Shown piece by piece: positions 1 to 8,388 of a stretch of 64,000 nt of DNA. The first letter of the stretch is position 1. Each line of letters opens with the position of its first letter. The position numbers and the translations under genes were made by a program. The notes beneath the pieces were generated by a model. It made no database searches and was not told the origin of the DNA. It was given only the letters and a program-made list of their open reading frames with translations. Source of the stretch: Roseateles sp049532965 (GTDB lineage Bacteria > Pseudomonadota > Gammaproteobacteria > Burkholderiales > Burkholderiaceae_C); contig NZ_CP186694.1 of the NCBI RefSeq assembly GCF_049532965.1, positions 5,518,001 to 5,582,000 on the forward strand. The letters are read 5' to 3'.

Positions 1-1399
1 CGGCGATGACGTTGAACAGGAGGTACCACTGCGTGCCGAAGATCATCAGCGGCGACAGCCACACGTCGGGATTCAGCTTCCACCGCACGATCAGCACGAC
101 CACCACCGGGAACAGCAGGTTGGCGGGAAAGGCGGCCAGGAACTGCGCCACCGCCTGCAGCCGCCCGGACCAGCGCGGGTTCATGCCGATCCAGATGCCC
201 ACCGGCACCCACACCAGCGCGGCCAGTGCGATCAACACCATCACGCGGACCAGCGTGAGCACGCCCAGGCCGAGCACATGACCGGCCTCGCGCCAGCCGA
301 CCTCCGCATGGATGAAGCTCACCAGCTGGTAGAGGGCCACGATCACCGCGGCGGCGAGCACCGCGTCCCATGCGCGCTGCCACGCGGCGCCCGTCAGGCG
401 CGGGCGGGCGCGGATGGACGTGCCGTCGTGGTGGCGGCGGAACCAGACCAGGCTGCCTTCGAGCCGGCTGACGAGCCATGCCGCCACGCGTCGCGTCAGC
501 GCCGTCCGGCGCAGCCAGTTCAGCATCCACGACTGCGGCGCGGCTTCGGTGCCGCTGTCCTCGAAGCGGAACTTGTCCGCCCACGCGACCAGCGGCCGGA
601 ACACCAGTTGGTCGTAGAGCACGATGCCCACCAGCATCGCCAGGATCGCCCAGCCGATCGCCCCCAGGTCGCGGGCCTCGATCGCCATCGCGATGTAGGA
701 GCCGACGCCCGGCAGCTTGATGTTCTGGCCGGACACCGCGATCGCCTCCGACGCGACGACAAAGAACCAGCCGCCGGACATCGACATCATCATGTTCCAC
801 AGCAGGCCCGGCATCGCATAGGGCAGCTCCAGCCGCCAGAAGCACTGCCAGCCGGAGAGCTGGAAGACCCGCGCCGCCTCGTCGAGTTCCGACGGCACGG
901 TGCGCAGCGACTGGTACAGGCTGAAGGCCATGTTCCAGGCCTGCGAGGTGAAGATCGCGAAGATGGCCGCGCACTCGACGCCGAGCAGGTTGCCGGGGAA
1001 CAGCGCGATGAAGCCAGTCACCGTGATCGACAGGAAGCCCAGGATGGGGATGGACTGCAGGATGTCGAGCATCGGCACCAGCACCTTTTCCGCGGCGCGG
1101 ACCTTCGCCGCCAGCACCGCGAAGGCCGCGCTGAACAGCAGCGCCAGGACCATCGCGGCCAGCATCCGCAGGTTGGTGCGCAGCAGGTAGTAGGGCAGGT
1201 GGGACGGATCCAGCGACAGCGGCAGCGGATCGCCGAGCGCGAACGGCCGCGTCATCTGCGAGGCCCCGTAGGCGAGCAGCACCAGCGCCGCCAGCACCAG
1301 CGGGAGCAAGGCCCAGTCCCAGCGGTTGGTGCCGGCCTCGACGGTCGCGCGGGGGAAGTACTGGCGGCGGTCGCGGAGGGTGGTCTTGTCGTTCTGCAT
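1..1399 (-). CDS. duplicated-domain ABC transporter permease (NitT/TauT-like), partial at window edge
   Basis: The frame read from 1399 down to base 1 is open throughout and runs off the window, so the C-terminal part is missing. It begins MQNDKTTLRDRR, has a first hydrophobic segment near residues 30-45, then a BPD_transp_1 permease domain with the EAA loop 'ELDEAARVFQLSGWQCFWRL' and 'LPGVGSYIAMAIEARDLGAI'. A linker follows, then a second hydrophobic domain ('VLGLGVLTLVRVMVLIALAA'). Two permease domains in one chain is the layout of the duplicated anion-transport permeases (COG4986). The substrate cannot be read from sequence; the divergent phosphonate gene makes a phosphonate or sulfonate conceivable, which is inference. 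The ATG at 1399 is preceded by GGGGG, a weak ribosome site. Confidence 0.8.
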   Translation of the reverse strand, partial: MQNDKTTLRDRRQYFPRATVEAGTNRWDWALLPLVLAALVLLAYGASQMTRPFALGDPLPLSLDPSHLPYYLLRTNLRMLAAMVLALLFSAAFAVLAAKVRAAEKVLVPMLDILQSIPILGFLSITVTGFIALFPGNLLGVECAAIFAIFTSQAWNMAFSLYQSLRTVPSELDEAARVFQLSGWQCFWRLELPYAMPGLLWNMMMSMSGGWFFVVASEAIAVSGQNIKLPGVGSYIAMAIEARDLGAIGWAILAMLVGIVLYDQLVFRPLVAWADKFRFEDSGTEAAPQSWMLNWLRRTALTRRVAAWLVSRLEGSLVWFRRHHDGTSIRARPRLTGAAWQRAWDAVLAAAVIVALYQLVSFIHAEVGWREAGHVLGLGVLTLVRVMVLIALAALVWVPVGIWIGMNPRWSGRLQAVAQFLAAFPANLLFPVVVVLIVRWKLNPDVWLSPLMIFGTQWYLLFNVIA

Positions 1400-1678
1400 G
1401 GGAAGCCCCCGCACGAAAGCGCGCAGGATGCCCCGGGCGCCCTTCAGAAACCTGTCGCCACTCTGAGGGAAGACTGTCGGGTCGTCCCGTCTTGCGGTCC
1501 CGCCTTGCGGCCGACATGTATGGAGGCGCTCGATCGAGCGGGAAATCGCGACGCCGGGCATGTTTCTGTCATACGCGATTCGTAGAGTGGCGGCCTCCGA
1601 TCACCTGCTGGATGCCGCCATGTCCGACGCCCGCTTCGTTTCCGCCCCGCGCCCGCGCCTGCGCCGCGGCGCCGTCCT

Positions 1679-2551
1679 ATGACCTCACCTCCACGCACGG
1701 TGAACGCCGCTGCGTCGACCTCCTCCACACCGGCATCGACGGTCGACGCGCGTCTGCAAGCCGTCATCTTCGACTGGGCCGGCACGCTGGTCGATCACGG
1801 CTCGCTGGCGCCGACGCAGATCTTCGTCGACGCCTTCGCAACCTTCGGCATCGACCTGGCGCTCGAGGACGCGCGCGGCCCGATGGGGCTGTCCAAACGC
1901 GACCACATCCGGACGCTGCTGGTCGAGGCCCATGTTCAAGCGCAGTGGCGGGCCCGCTTCGGGCGTTCCTCGAGCGAGGCCGACATCGACGCGATCTATG
2001 AACGCTTCATGCCGATGCAGATCGAGCATGTCGGGCGCTACTCGCGTCCGATTCCCGGTGCCGTCGAGACGCTGGCCGCGCTGCGCCGCGCGGGGCTGAA
2101 GATCGGTTCGTGTTCAGGCTATCCGCGCCAGGTGATGGCGGTCCTGCTGCCGCAGGCGATGGCCGATGGCATCCACGTGGATCACGTCGTGGCCGGGGAT
2201 GACCTCGCTGCCGGCGGCCGTCCGGGGCCCTTCATGGCGCTGGCCAACGTGCTGGCGTTGGGCATCGGCGACGTGCGGACTTGCGTGAAGGTCGACGACA
2301 CGACGCCTGGTATCGAGGAAGGCCGCAATGCCGGCATGTGGACGGTCGGGGTGAGCCTGTCCGGCAACGAGACGGGCCTGACCCTGGCGCAGCTGCAGGC
2401 GCTGCCGCAGCCGGAACTTGCCGCCCGGCGCGCGGCCGCATCGCAACGATTGCTGGCGGCGGGGGCGCATCTGGTCGTCGACTCGGTGGCCGACCTGCCG
2501 GCCGCGCTGGCGGACATCGAGGCCCGGCGGGCGGGGGGCGAGCGCCCCTGA
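1679..2551 (+). CDS. phnX: phosphonoacetaldehyde hydrolase (phosphonatase)
   Basis: 290-aa HAD-superfamily enzyme that cleaves the C-P bond of phosphonoacetaldehyde to acetaldehyde and phosphate, the second step of 2-aminoethylphosphonate breakdown. The nucleophile motif FDWAGT is at 31-36 (Asp32), and the Schiff-base lysine is Lys73 in MGLSKRDH, the family's defining cap residue. Downstream 'KIGSCSGYPRQVM', 'VKVDDTTPGIEEGRNAGMW' and the C-terminal 'GAHLVVDSVADLP' all match PhnX. The first 25 residues are Ser/Thr/Ala-rich and may be an over-called N-terminus. The loop 'DDLAAGGRPGPFM' has one more Gly than the usual DDVPAGRP. The partner transaminase phnW is not in the window. Confidence 0.9.
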   Translation: MTSPPRTVNAAASTSSTPASTVDARLQAVIFDWAGTLVDHGSLAPTQIFVDAFATFGIDLALEDARGPMGLSKRDHIRTLLVEAHVQAQWRARFGRSSSEADIDAIYERFMPMQIEHVGRYSRPIPGAVETLAALRRAGLKIGSCSGYPRQVMAVLLPQAMADGIHVDHVVAGDDLAAGGRPGPFMALANVLALGIGDVRTCVKVDDTTPGIEEGRNAGMWTVGVSLSGNETGLTLAQLQALPQPELAARRAAASQRLLAAGAHLVVDSVADLPAALADIEARRAGGERP

Positions 2552-2689
2552 ACGCGGGACCGTCGGCCCCACCAGTCCGCGACGACTGACCGCCCCACGT
2601 GCGAAGCGCGTCCGCGGTCCGGCGGGCGAGGCGAACGGCGCTCCTATCATGGCCGGCGAATGTCCCTGTCGCCGCCTCGAGAGGTCCCT

Positions 2690-3667
2690 GTGCCCATGCC
2701 TGAATCCACCGTCGCGTCCGCTCCGAACGCCTCCCGCCGCAAGCTGCTCGTCCTGATGCCGACGGGCGAGGCCCATCTCTCACAGTTTCGCGAGCGCTAT
2801 GACGTGATCTATGCGCCGAACGCCGACGCGCGTGCCCAGGCCGTCGCCGATCACGGGGCCGAGATCGACATCGTCGTCACCATCGGTGCGATCGGGCTGC
2901 GTGCCGACGAGATCGCGGCGATGCCGAAGCTCGGTGCCGCCGCCGCGCAGGGCGCCGGCTATGAAGCGATCGACGTGGCCGCAGCCAAGGCACGGGGTAT
3001 CACGCTCTGGAACGGCGCCGGCACCAACGACTCCTGCGTTGCGGATCACGCGATGGCCTTGCTGCTGGCCTCGGTCCGCGCGCTGCCTCAGCAGGAACAG
3101 GCGCTGCGGGCCGGCTTGTGGCGCGACGTGCTGCCGCTGCGTCCCAGCGTCAATGGACGCAAGCTGGGGATCCTCGGCCTGGGCACGATCGGCCAGCGGA
3201 TTGCCAGGCGCGCGCAGGCCTTCGACATGGAGGTCGGTTATCACAACCGCCGCGAACGGCCGGACGCCGTTGGCTGCCGTTACTTCGGGTCGGTGCTCGA
3301 GCTGGCGCAGTGGGCGGACTTCCTGGTGGTGGCCGCGCCCGGCGGCCCGGCGACGAAGCACATCGTCAACGCCGACGTGCTGCGGGCGCTCGGACCGCAG
3401 GGACATGTGGTGAACATCGCGCGCGGCAGCCTGATCGACACCACCGCGCTGGCCGAGGCGCTCGCGAAAGGTGCCCTCGGCGGCGCGGCGCTCGACGTCT
3501 ACGAATCCGAGCCCAAGCCGCCCGAGCCGCTGCTGGGTTTCCCCAACGTGATCCTCACGCCGCACATCGCGGGCTGGTCGCCCGAGTCGGTGCAGGCGAC
3601 GATCGACCTGTTCCTGGAGAATGCCCGCCGATGGGAAGCGGGCGAACCGGTCCTCACGCCGATCTGA
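2690..3667 (+). CDS. D-isomer-specific 2-hydroxyacid dehydrogenase (glyoxylate/hydroxypyruvate reductase-like)
   Basis: About 325-aa NAD(P)-dependent reductase of 2-oxoacids. Visible marks are the Rossmann motif GILGLGTIGQRIARRA, the catalytic Arg in NIARGSLIDT, the Glu in 'DVYESEPKPPEPL' and the catalytic His in 'LTPHIAGWSPES'. GAGAGG at 2679-2684 sits 5 nt before GTG 2690 and 11 nt before ATG 2696, so one of these is the start; the frame is also open from ATG 2660, but that lacks a ribosome site. It follows phnX in the same direction after about 140 nt and could act on a product of the same catabolic route. Family membership is clear; the substrate is not. Confidence 0.85.
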   Translation: MPMPESTVASAPNASRRKLLVLMPTGEAHLSQFRERYDVIYAPNADARAQAVADHGAEIDIVVTIGAIGLRADEIAAMPKLGAAAAQGAGYEAIDVAAAKARGITLWNGAGTNDSCVADHAMALLLASVRALPQQEQALRAGLWRDVLPLRPSVNGRKLGILGLGTIGQRIARRAQAFDMEVGYHNRRERPDAVGCRYFGSVLELAQWADFLVVAAPGGPATKHIVNADVLRALGPQGHVVNIARGSLIDTTALAEALAKGALGGAALDVYESEPKPPEPLLGFPNVILTPHIAGWSPESVQATIDLFLENARRWEAGEPVLTPI

Positions 3668-3697
3668 GCGAACAAGGGACCGAACGCCAAACGGACG

Positions 3698-3729
3698 AAA
3701 AAAAGTCCGCTGCCGAAGAGACAGCGGAC
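3698..3729 (-). terminator. Rho-independent terminator of the small LexA-controlled transcription unit
   Basis: GTCCGCTG (3705-3712) and CAGCGGAC (3722-3729) form a perfect 8-bp stem with a 9-nt loop. A run of seven A on the plus strand (3698-3704) becomes a T7 tract on the minus strand, so this terminates leftward transcription. The only leftward gene before it is the 38-codon ORF at 4038-3922. Confidence 0.8.
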
Positions 3730-3810
3730 CAATCACTTGAGAACTGAAAAGAAGACACCTGTTGAAGGGTGCCGGGCCCCGCGAACGGAACGCCAGAGAC
3801 CTCGACCTTA

Positions 3811-3930
3811 CTCGGCCGCGGTGGCGATTTGGGATGCCCCGCTAGGCGCGAACCGGAGCCATAGCAGCGCTATGGCGAGGATTCGCAACACCGCGGGGCG
3901 CCCAAATCGCCACTGCGGCGGTTAGCCGAG
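3811..3930. repeat. 120-bp imperfect palindrome over the end of a small ORF
   Basis: The outer arms begin CTCGGC.. at 3811 and end ..GCCGAG at 3930. Within them GGTGGCGATTTGGG (about 3820-3833) pairs with CCCAAATCGCCACT (3901-3914), and the CCCCGC/GCGGGG segments continue the stem. A second nested perfect palindrome GCCATAGC-AGC-GCTATGGC sits at the centre (about 3858-3876). As RNA this would fold into one long cruciform-like hairpin. The stop codon of the small minus-strand ORF (3924-3922) lies inside the right arm, so the hairpin forms the proximal 3' UTR of that transcript. It could be a structured regulatory UTR or a miniature mobile palindrome. Confidence 0.75.
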
Positions 3931-4038
3931 GAGGCCGGTGGCCAGTCCGAGACAGGACATGACGCCGATGCACACGACCCACGCATCCGCGTTGTTCAGC
4001 GACGACCAGACTGTTTGCTTGAGCATCTGCATTGCCAT
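3922..4038 (-). CDS. 38-aa predicted single-span membrane peptide, LexA-controlled (SOS small protein)
   Basis: Minus-strand ORF starting at ATG 4038-4036 and ending TAA 3924-3922. It reads MAMQMLKQTVWSSLNNADAW.. followed by a C-terminal hydrophobic stretch (about residues 19-38, with Cys23 and Cys29) ending ..LATGLLG. AGGAG lies about 5 nt before the ATG. It sits 36-59 nt downstream of a promoter whose spacer is a LexA box, and is followed by a long palindrome and a terminator, so it is a complete independent unit. I do not recognise the sequence. By architecture it resembles LexA-regulated membrane peptides such as TisB (toxin) or Caulobacter SidA (division inhibitor); that function is inference from size, hydrophobicity and promoter. 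Confidence 0.7.
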   Translation of the reverse strand: MAMQMLKQTVWSSLNNADAWVVCIGVMSCLGLATGLLG

Positions 4039-4073
4039 CTCCTGCTGCAGCCGGGCCGGCTGCGATGGAAGGC

Positions 4074-4102
4074 AATGTACTGTATGTCCATACAGTGTTC
4101 AA
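4074..4102 (-). promoter_or_regulatory. sigma-70 promoter with a LexA (SOS) box filling the spacer
   Basis: On the minus strand: -35 TTGAAC (4102-4097), 17-nt spacer, -10 TACATT (4079-4074). The spacer contains CTGTATGGACATACAG (4095-4080), which matches the LexA consensus CTGT-N8-ACAG exactly with the preferred TAT..ATA flanks. LexA bound here would cover both promoter elements. It points only at the 38-codon ORF; the gene on the other side (fur) converges and ends at 4149. Confidence 0.85.
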
Positions 4103-4148
4103 GCGGGAAGTGCCGGATTGTGCGCCCCGCGCCACGGTGGTCCGGGGC

Positions 4149-4610
4149 TCAACGTCCGCGTTTGCTCCGGCACGCCGGGTTGGAGCATAGCCCGTACAGC
4201 GCGAGCGCATGCTCGACCAGCTCATACCCGCGTTCCTCCGCGATCTCGCGCTGCCGCTGCTCGATGCCGGCGTCGTAGAACTCCTCCACCCGTCCGCAGG
4301 CCAGACACACCATGTGGTCGTGGTGCTGCGCCGAATTGAGCTCGAACACCGCCTTGCCCGACTCGAAGTGCTGCCGGGCCAGCAGCCCTGCCTCGACGAA
4401 CTGCATCAGCACCCGGTACACCGTCGCCAGGCCGATGTCGGCACCGTCCTGCAGCAGCAGGCGGTATACGTCCTCGGCGCTGAGGTGGCGCTGGTCCGAT
4501 TGTTCGAAGATCTGCAGCACCTTGATGCGCGGCAGCGTGGCCTTCAGGCCGCTGGACTGGAGGCTTTCGATCTGATGCTTCGGGGAGTCCGGCTTGTGCG
4601 GGTCTGACAT
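4149..4610 (-). CDS. fur: Fur-family ferric uptake regulator
   Basis: 153-aa metal-responsive repressor. It has the winged-helix N-terminus 'LKATLPRIKVLQIFEQS' and 'HLSAEDVYRLLLQDGADIGL', the recognition helix 'ATVYRVLMQFVEAGLLARQ', the metal-binding HHDH (about 94-97), 'VCLACGRVEEF', and a C-terminal CSNPAC motif. The match to Burkholderiales Fur is close along the whole length; N- and C-termini are normal. It lies 31 bp downstream of the PepSY gene on the same strand, so it may be the last gene of the iron operon as well as its regulator. In many relatives the housekeeping fur sits next to bamE/recN, so a second paralogue is possible. Confidence 0.88.
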   Translation of the reverse strand: MSDPHKPDSPKHQIESLQSSGLKATLPRIKVLQIFEQSDQRHLSAEDVYRLLLQDGADIGLATVYRVLMQFVEAGLLARQHFESGKAVFELNSAQHHDHMVCLACGRVEEFYDAGIEQRQREIAEERGYELVEHALALYGLCSNPACRSKRGR

Positions 4611-4641
4611 GGACAGTTGGAGGAATCGTGCGGACCGGCAG

Positions 4642-5826
4642 TCAGGCGGCCGCGGTTTCGGGATTCTTGGCGTCGTCGAGGTCCTCGGCCGCGTCGGCCG
4701 TGCCCCGCGCGCCCTTCTTTGCGCCCTGCGGCTTGCGCAGCCACAGGTACAGGCCGCTGCCGAGCACGACGATCGTCGCCACGTCCAGCAGGGCCCACAG
4801 GATCTTCATCGGCATGCCGCCGTAGTCGCCGAAATGCAGCGGTTGCGACACCAGCAATGCGGTCAGGTACCACGGCAGTTCAGGCGCCGCGGTCAGGCGC
4901 GAGGTCCGGGCATCGATCAGCAGCGGCTGCAGCAGCTTGGACGTCAGCGGCGTGGTGCCTTTCAGGAAGAAGGTGTTGTGGTGCGGGCTGGAGAACGCCG
5001 TGCCCGGGAACGCGATGAACGACACCTTGCGCTGGTTGCCGTGATGCATGGCGGTGTCGAGCGAGGCCTGCAGCGAGCCGCGGTCCTCCGCCTTGAGCAG
5101 CGGCTGGCCCTGGTACGGCGCCAGCAGCGTCGAGACCTCGGTGTACTGCCAGTACTTGACCAGCAGGTCCGCCCAGGTGTTGATCATGCCGGTCGCACCG
5201 ACCACGAAGCACCACACCAGCGTCACGATGCCGATCAGGTTGTGCAGGTCCAGCCACTTGACGCGTGTCGAGCGGTCCTTGCGCACGGCGCCGAAGTCCA
5301 GCTTGCGCATGAACGGCGCGTACAGCACCACGCCGCTGACCAGCGCGATCAGCAGCAGCAGGCCCATGAAGCCGAGGAAGAGCTTGCCCGGCAGCCCCGC
5401 GAACATGTCGACGTGCAGGCGCAGCATCAGGTCCATGAAGCCCTCGCCGATGCGGTACTCGCGCACCACCAGGCCGGTGCGCGCGTCGACGGCGACCGAC
5501 TTGAAGTCGTCGGTCGGGGCCGGCGTCGGCGCCAGCGTGAACCACCACAGGCGCGGGTCGTCCTCGTTCTCGCCAGCGTACTGGATGATGCGGTCCGGGT
5601 GGACGGCCTGGGCCGCCTTGGCCATGACATCCAGCGGCACGCGCTGCTTGTCCATGGCGGCGGGCAACTCGGGTGCCTCGATCTCGTCGCCGAGCAGGTG
5701 ACCGATCTCGTGATGGAAGATCAGCGGCAGGCCGGTCAGGCACAGCAGCAGCATGAACAGCGTGCAGACCAGGCTGGTCCACTTGTGGAGCCAGGTCCAG
5801 ACGCGGATGGCGCGCGAGCTCATCAT
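4642..5826 (-). CDS. PepSY-associated transmembrane protein, putative siderophore reductase component
   Basis: 394-aa inner-membrane protein of the PepSY_TM family. An N-terminal TM ('WTSLVCTLFMLLLCLTGLPL') is followed by 'IFHHEIGH', a periplasmic loop with PepSY repeats, TM segments at 'LFLGFMGLLLLIALVSGVVLYAPF' and 'WLDLHNLIGIVTLVWCFVVG', and a last TM 'ILWALLDVATIVVLGSGLYLWL'. Conserved membrane His residues (HxxxH, DLHN) could ligate haem or relay electrons. Such proteins commonly follow TonB siderophore receptors and are thought to help reduce or release ferric siderophores. The start is 10 bp after the receptor's stop, indicating one operon. The C-terminus is Asp/Glu/Lys-rich. Confidence 0.82.
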   Translation of the reverse strand: MMSSRAIRVWTWLHKWTSLVCTLFMLLLCLTGLPLIFHHEIGHLLGDEIEAPELPAAMDKQRVPLDVMAKAAQAVHPDRIIQYAGENEDDPRLWWFTLAPTPAPTDDFKSVAVDARTGLVVREYRIGEGFMDLMLRLHVDMFAGLPGKLFLGFMGLLLLIALVSGVVLYAPFMRKLDFGAVRKDRSTRVKWLDLHNLIGIVTLVWCFVVGATGMINTWADLLVKYWQYTEVSTLLAPYQGQPLLKAEDRGSLQASLDTAMHHGNQRKVSFIAFPGTAFSSPHHNTFFLKGTTPLTSKLLQPLLIDARTSRLTAAPELPWYLTALLVSQPLHFGDYGGMPMKILWALLDVATIVVLGSGLYLWLRKPQGAKKGARGTADAAEDLDDAKNPETAAA

Positions 5827-5836
5827 GGGCGTGTCC

Positions 5837-8065
5837 TCAGAAGTCGGCCGCCAGGCTCAGGTTGAAGCTGCGCGGCTGACCGACGACCAGATAGCTCTGG
5901 TCCGGATAGCCGCCCGCCGACGCCCAGTACTTGCGGTTGGTGAGGTTGTCGATCCGCGCGCGCAGCGTCAGCAGCGTGCCTTGGACCTCGAACAGGTAGC
6001 GGGCCCCCGCGTCCAGGCGCGTCCAGGCCGGCACGCGCAGCGTGTTGGCGCTGTCGGCGAAGGCCTTGCCGGTGTGGACGACGCGCGCATCGAGCGCCAG
6101 GCCGTCCAAGGCGCGGACTTCCCATTCGGCGCCCAGGTTGGCCTGCACGCGCGGGATGCCGAGCGTGCGCTTTCCCTCGGTGGCGGCGACGCCGGTGCCA
6201 TGCTGCCGGGCGTCCAGCCACGTCAGGCCGCCGAGGACCTTCAGGTCCCGCGTGGCTTCGCCGAAGGCGGTCAGCTCGACGCCGCGATGGCGGTCCTCGC
6301 CCTGGGCGACGTTCTGCGCCAGCACCGCGCGCGGCTTGTCGGTCGTGAAGTAGGCGGCGCCTAAGCCCAGGCGTCCCCCGTCGTACTTCAGGCCGACCTC
6401 CTTCTGCCTGGACTGGTACGGCGCCAGGTCGCGCGCCGGCAGGCCGTCCTGCGCGGGCAGGCTGTCGCCCTTGTTGAGGCCCTCGATGTAGTTGCCGTAG
6501 ACGGACAGCTGCCTGGACAGCTTGTAGACGATGCCGGCGACCGGGCTCGTCTTGCTCTGGTCGTAGGTCGTCACCACGCCGCCCGGCGTGACGGTGCCGA
6601 GGAAGCTGGTCGTGGCGCTGATGGACTCGACCTTGAGCGTCTGGTGCCGCAGCCCCAGCGTCACCAGCAGCGTGTCATCGAGCAGGGACAGCGTGTCGCC
6701 GATCGCGACGCTGCGGTTGCGCACGCGGGTGTTCAGGCGCGGGTCGTCGACGCTGTTGCCGACGAAGACGCTGCCCGAGAACGCCGGCAACGTGGTGACC
6801 GCCGGGTTGTAGAGGTGGGTCGGCTGCGTGTTCAGGAAGTCCATCGCGTAGCCGTTCTTCGTGTCCAGCGAGAACACGGACGCCGAGATCACCCATTCAT
6901 GACCGATCGACCCGGTGCGGAGCTTGCCGCGCAGGCCGGCCTCGCCGGTGTCGACGCTGTCCTTGCGGCCGTTGTCGAAGCGGTAGAAGGTGCCGTCGCC
7001 GGTGGCGGGGTCGGTGACGGTCAGGTTGGCCAGGCGGTTCGCCTCCTTGCTGCGGCGCGCGCCATAGGCGGCCCATGCGGTGACGGCGTCGGTGAGGTCC
7101 CATTCGCCGCGCAGCGTGCCGAAGGTGTCGCGCTCGTTCGAATAGGTCCAGGGCTGGGCGTAGTTGGCGCGGTTGTCAGGCAGGGCCGGCATCGCGGTCA
7201 GGCCGTTGACGGTGACGCTGGGGCGGGTACGGGTGAGCTGGTTGTCCTGCCAGCCGAGGTCGGCGCTCAGGCGCACGTCGCGGCTGCGCCAGTCCAGGCC
7301 GAGCGCGACGACGCTGGTCTTGGCCTTCTCGTCGTCGACCGCGGTGCCGCCGTCGCGGTAGGCGGCGTTGAAGCGCACGCCGGTGGCCTTGTCGGGGCCG
7401 AAACGCCGCGCCACGTCCACCGCCGCGCCGCCGGAGCCGCCGCTGCCCGCGTTCACGGTGACGCGCGTCAGCGCCTGGGCCGGCGCGCGCTTGGGCAGCA
7501 GGCTGATGTTGCCGCCGATGCCGCTGCCGTTCGGGCTCGCGCCCATCAGGAAGGCGGACGCGCCGCGCAGCACCTCGACGCGCTCGAACAGTTCCGAGGC
7601 GATGTACTGCCGCGGCAGCAGGCTGTACAGGCCGTTGTAGGCGACGTCGTCCGAATTCAGGATGAAGCCGCGGATGAAGTAGGCCTCCTGGAAGTTGCCG
7701 AAACCGCGCGCGGCGCGGATGCCGGGATCGTTCTGCAGCACCTCGGCGACGCTCTTGGCCTGGCGGTCCTGGATGAGCTCGTTGGTGTAGGCGGTGATGG
7801 AGAAGGGGGTCTCCATGTTGTCTCGCGTGCCCAGGATGCCGGCACGGCCGCCGCGCGCGACCTGCCCGCCCGCGTAGGCGGCCGAGAGCCCTTGCTTGTC
7901 GGCAGTCGCGCTGACGGTGACGGTGTCGAGCTTCGCGGCGGCGGGGCCGGCGTCCTTCGCCGTCGGCGTGGCATCCGCGGTCTGGGCGTGGACGGCCGGA
8001 GCGGTGAGGCCGGTCAGTGCAAGGGCGATGGCGAGCGCCAGCGGGCGCGGCGGAACGTGAGGCAT
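5837..8065 (-). CDS. TonB-dependent siderophore receptor
   Basis: 742-aa outer-membrane receptor. A Sec signal peptide (about 1-27, ending AVHAQ) is followed by a TonB-box-like LDTVTVSA, a plug domain with 'ETPFSITAYTNELIQDRQAKSVAEVL' and 'NDPGIRAARGFGNFQEAYFIRGF', and a 22-strand barrel ending in the aromatic C-terminus ..LAADF typical of barrel insertion. The plug wording places it with ferric-siderophore receptors. The cognate siderophore cannot be told. No siderophore synthesis genes are nearby, so it may serve a xenosiderophore. It is downstream of a 60-aa membrane protein and a Fur-box-like site and upstream of the PepSY gene. Confidence 0.92.
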   Translation of the reverse strand: MPHVPPRPLALAIALALTGLTAPAVHAQTADATPTAKDAGPAAAKLDTVTVSATADKQGLSAAYAGGQVARGGRAGILGTRDNMETPFSITAYTNELIQDRQAKSVAEVLQNDPGIRAARGFGNFQEAYFIRGFILNSDDVAYNGLYSLLPRQYIASELFERVEVLRGASAFLMGASPNGSGIGGNISLLPKRAPAQALTRVTVNAGSGGSGGAAVDVARRFGPDKATGVRFNAAYRDGGTAVDDEKAKTSVVALGLDWRSRDVRLSADLGWQDNQLTRTRPSVTVNGLTAMPALPDNRANYAQPWTYSNERDTFGTLRGEWDLTDAVTAWAAYGARRSKEANRLANLTVTDPATGDGTFYRFDNGRKDSVDTGEAGLRGKLRTGSIGHEWVISASVFSLDTKNGYAMDFLNTQPTHLYNPAVTTLPAFSGSVFVGNSVDDPRLNTRVRNRSVAIGDTLSLLDDTLLVTLGLRHQTLKVESISATTSFLGTVTPGGVVTTYDQSKTSPVAGIVYKLSRQLSVYGNYIEGLNKGDSLPAQDGLPARDLAPYQSRQKEVGLKYDGGRLGLGAAYFTTDKPRAVLAQNVAQGEDRHRGVELTAFGEATRDLKVLGGLTWLDARQHGTGVAATEGKRTLGIPRVQANLGAEWEVRALDGLALDARVVHTGKAFADSANTLRVPAWTRLDAGARYLFEVQGTLLTLRARIDNLTNRKYWASAGGYPDQSYLVVGQPRSFNLSLAADF

Positions 8066-8189
8066 GGGACAGGGACCTTGAGGAGCGTTCTTATCGGGAC
8101 AGCGGCCACGGCCGCGGGAGCGGGGACGACGGCCGGACCGGAAGGTGCCGCCGTCGGCGCAGATGGACGGGAGGGGCGAAGCTGGCGCG

Positions 8190-8372
8190 TCAGTCCGCGC
8201 GCGCCGGCCGCCACGCGTACCAGGCGAGGACCAGCACCGGCACGCCGAGGCCGACCCAGGACCAGACGTCGCCCCACTCGTCGGAGACCAGCGCCGACAG
8301 CAGCCCGGAGGTGCTCAGCACGCCCAGCGCGATCGGCCAGGTCCAGAGGCGGCGGGATTCAGCAGACAGCAT
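8190..8372 (-). CDS. 60-aa membrane protein, first gene of the iron operon
   Basis: Small ORF starting MLSAESRRLWTWPIALGVLS with two hydrophobic segments (about 11-28 and 38-54) separated by an acidic turn 'SDEWGDVWSW', ending RPARAD. Its ATG is 17 nt from a Fur-box-like palindrome and it precedes the TonB receptor by 124 nt on the same strand. Short two-helix proteins of this type often accompany TonB receptor/PepSY operons, where they are annotated only as hypothetical; a role with the PepSY protein in the inner membrane is inference. Confidence 0.65.
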   Translation of the reverse strand: MLSAESRRLWTWPIALGVLSTSGLLSALVSDEWGDVWSWVGLGVPVLVLAWYAWRPARAD

Positions 8373-8388
8373 CGGGCGGGCCTAGTTT

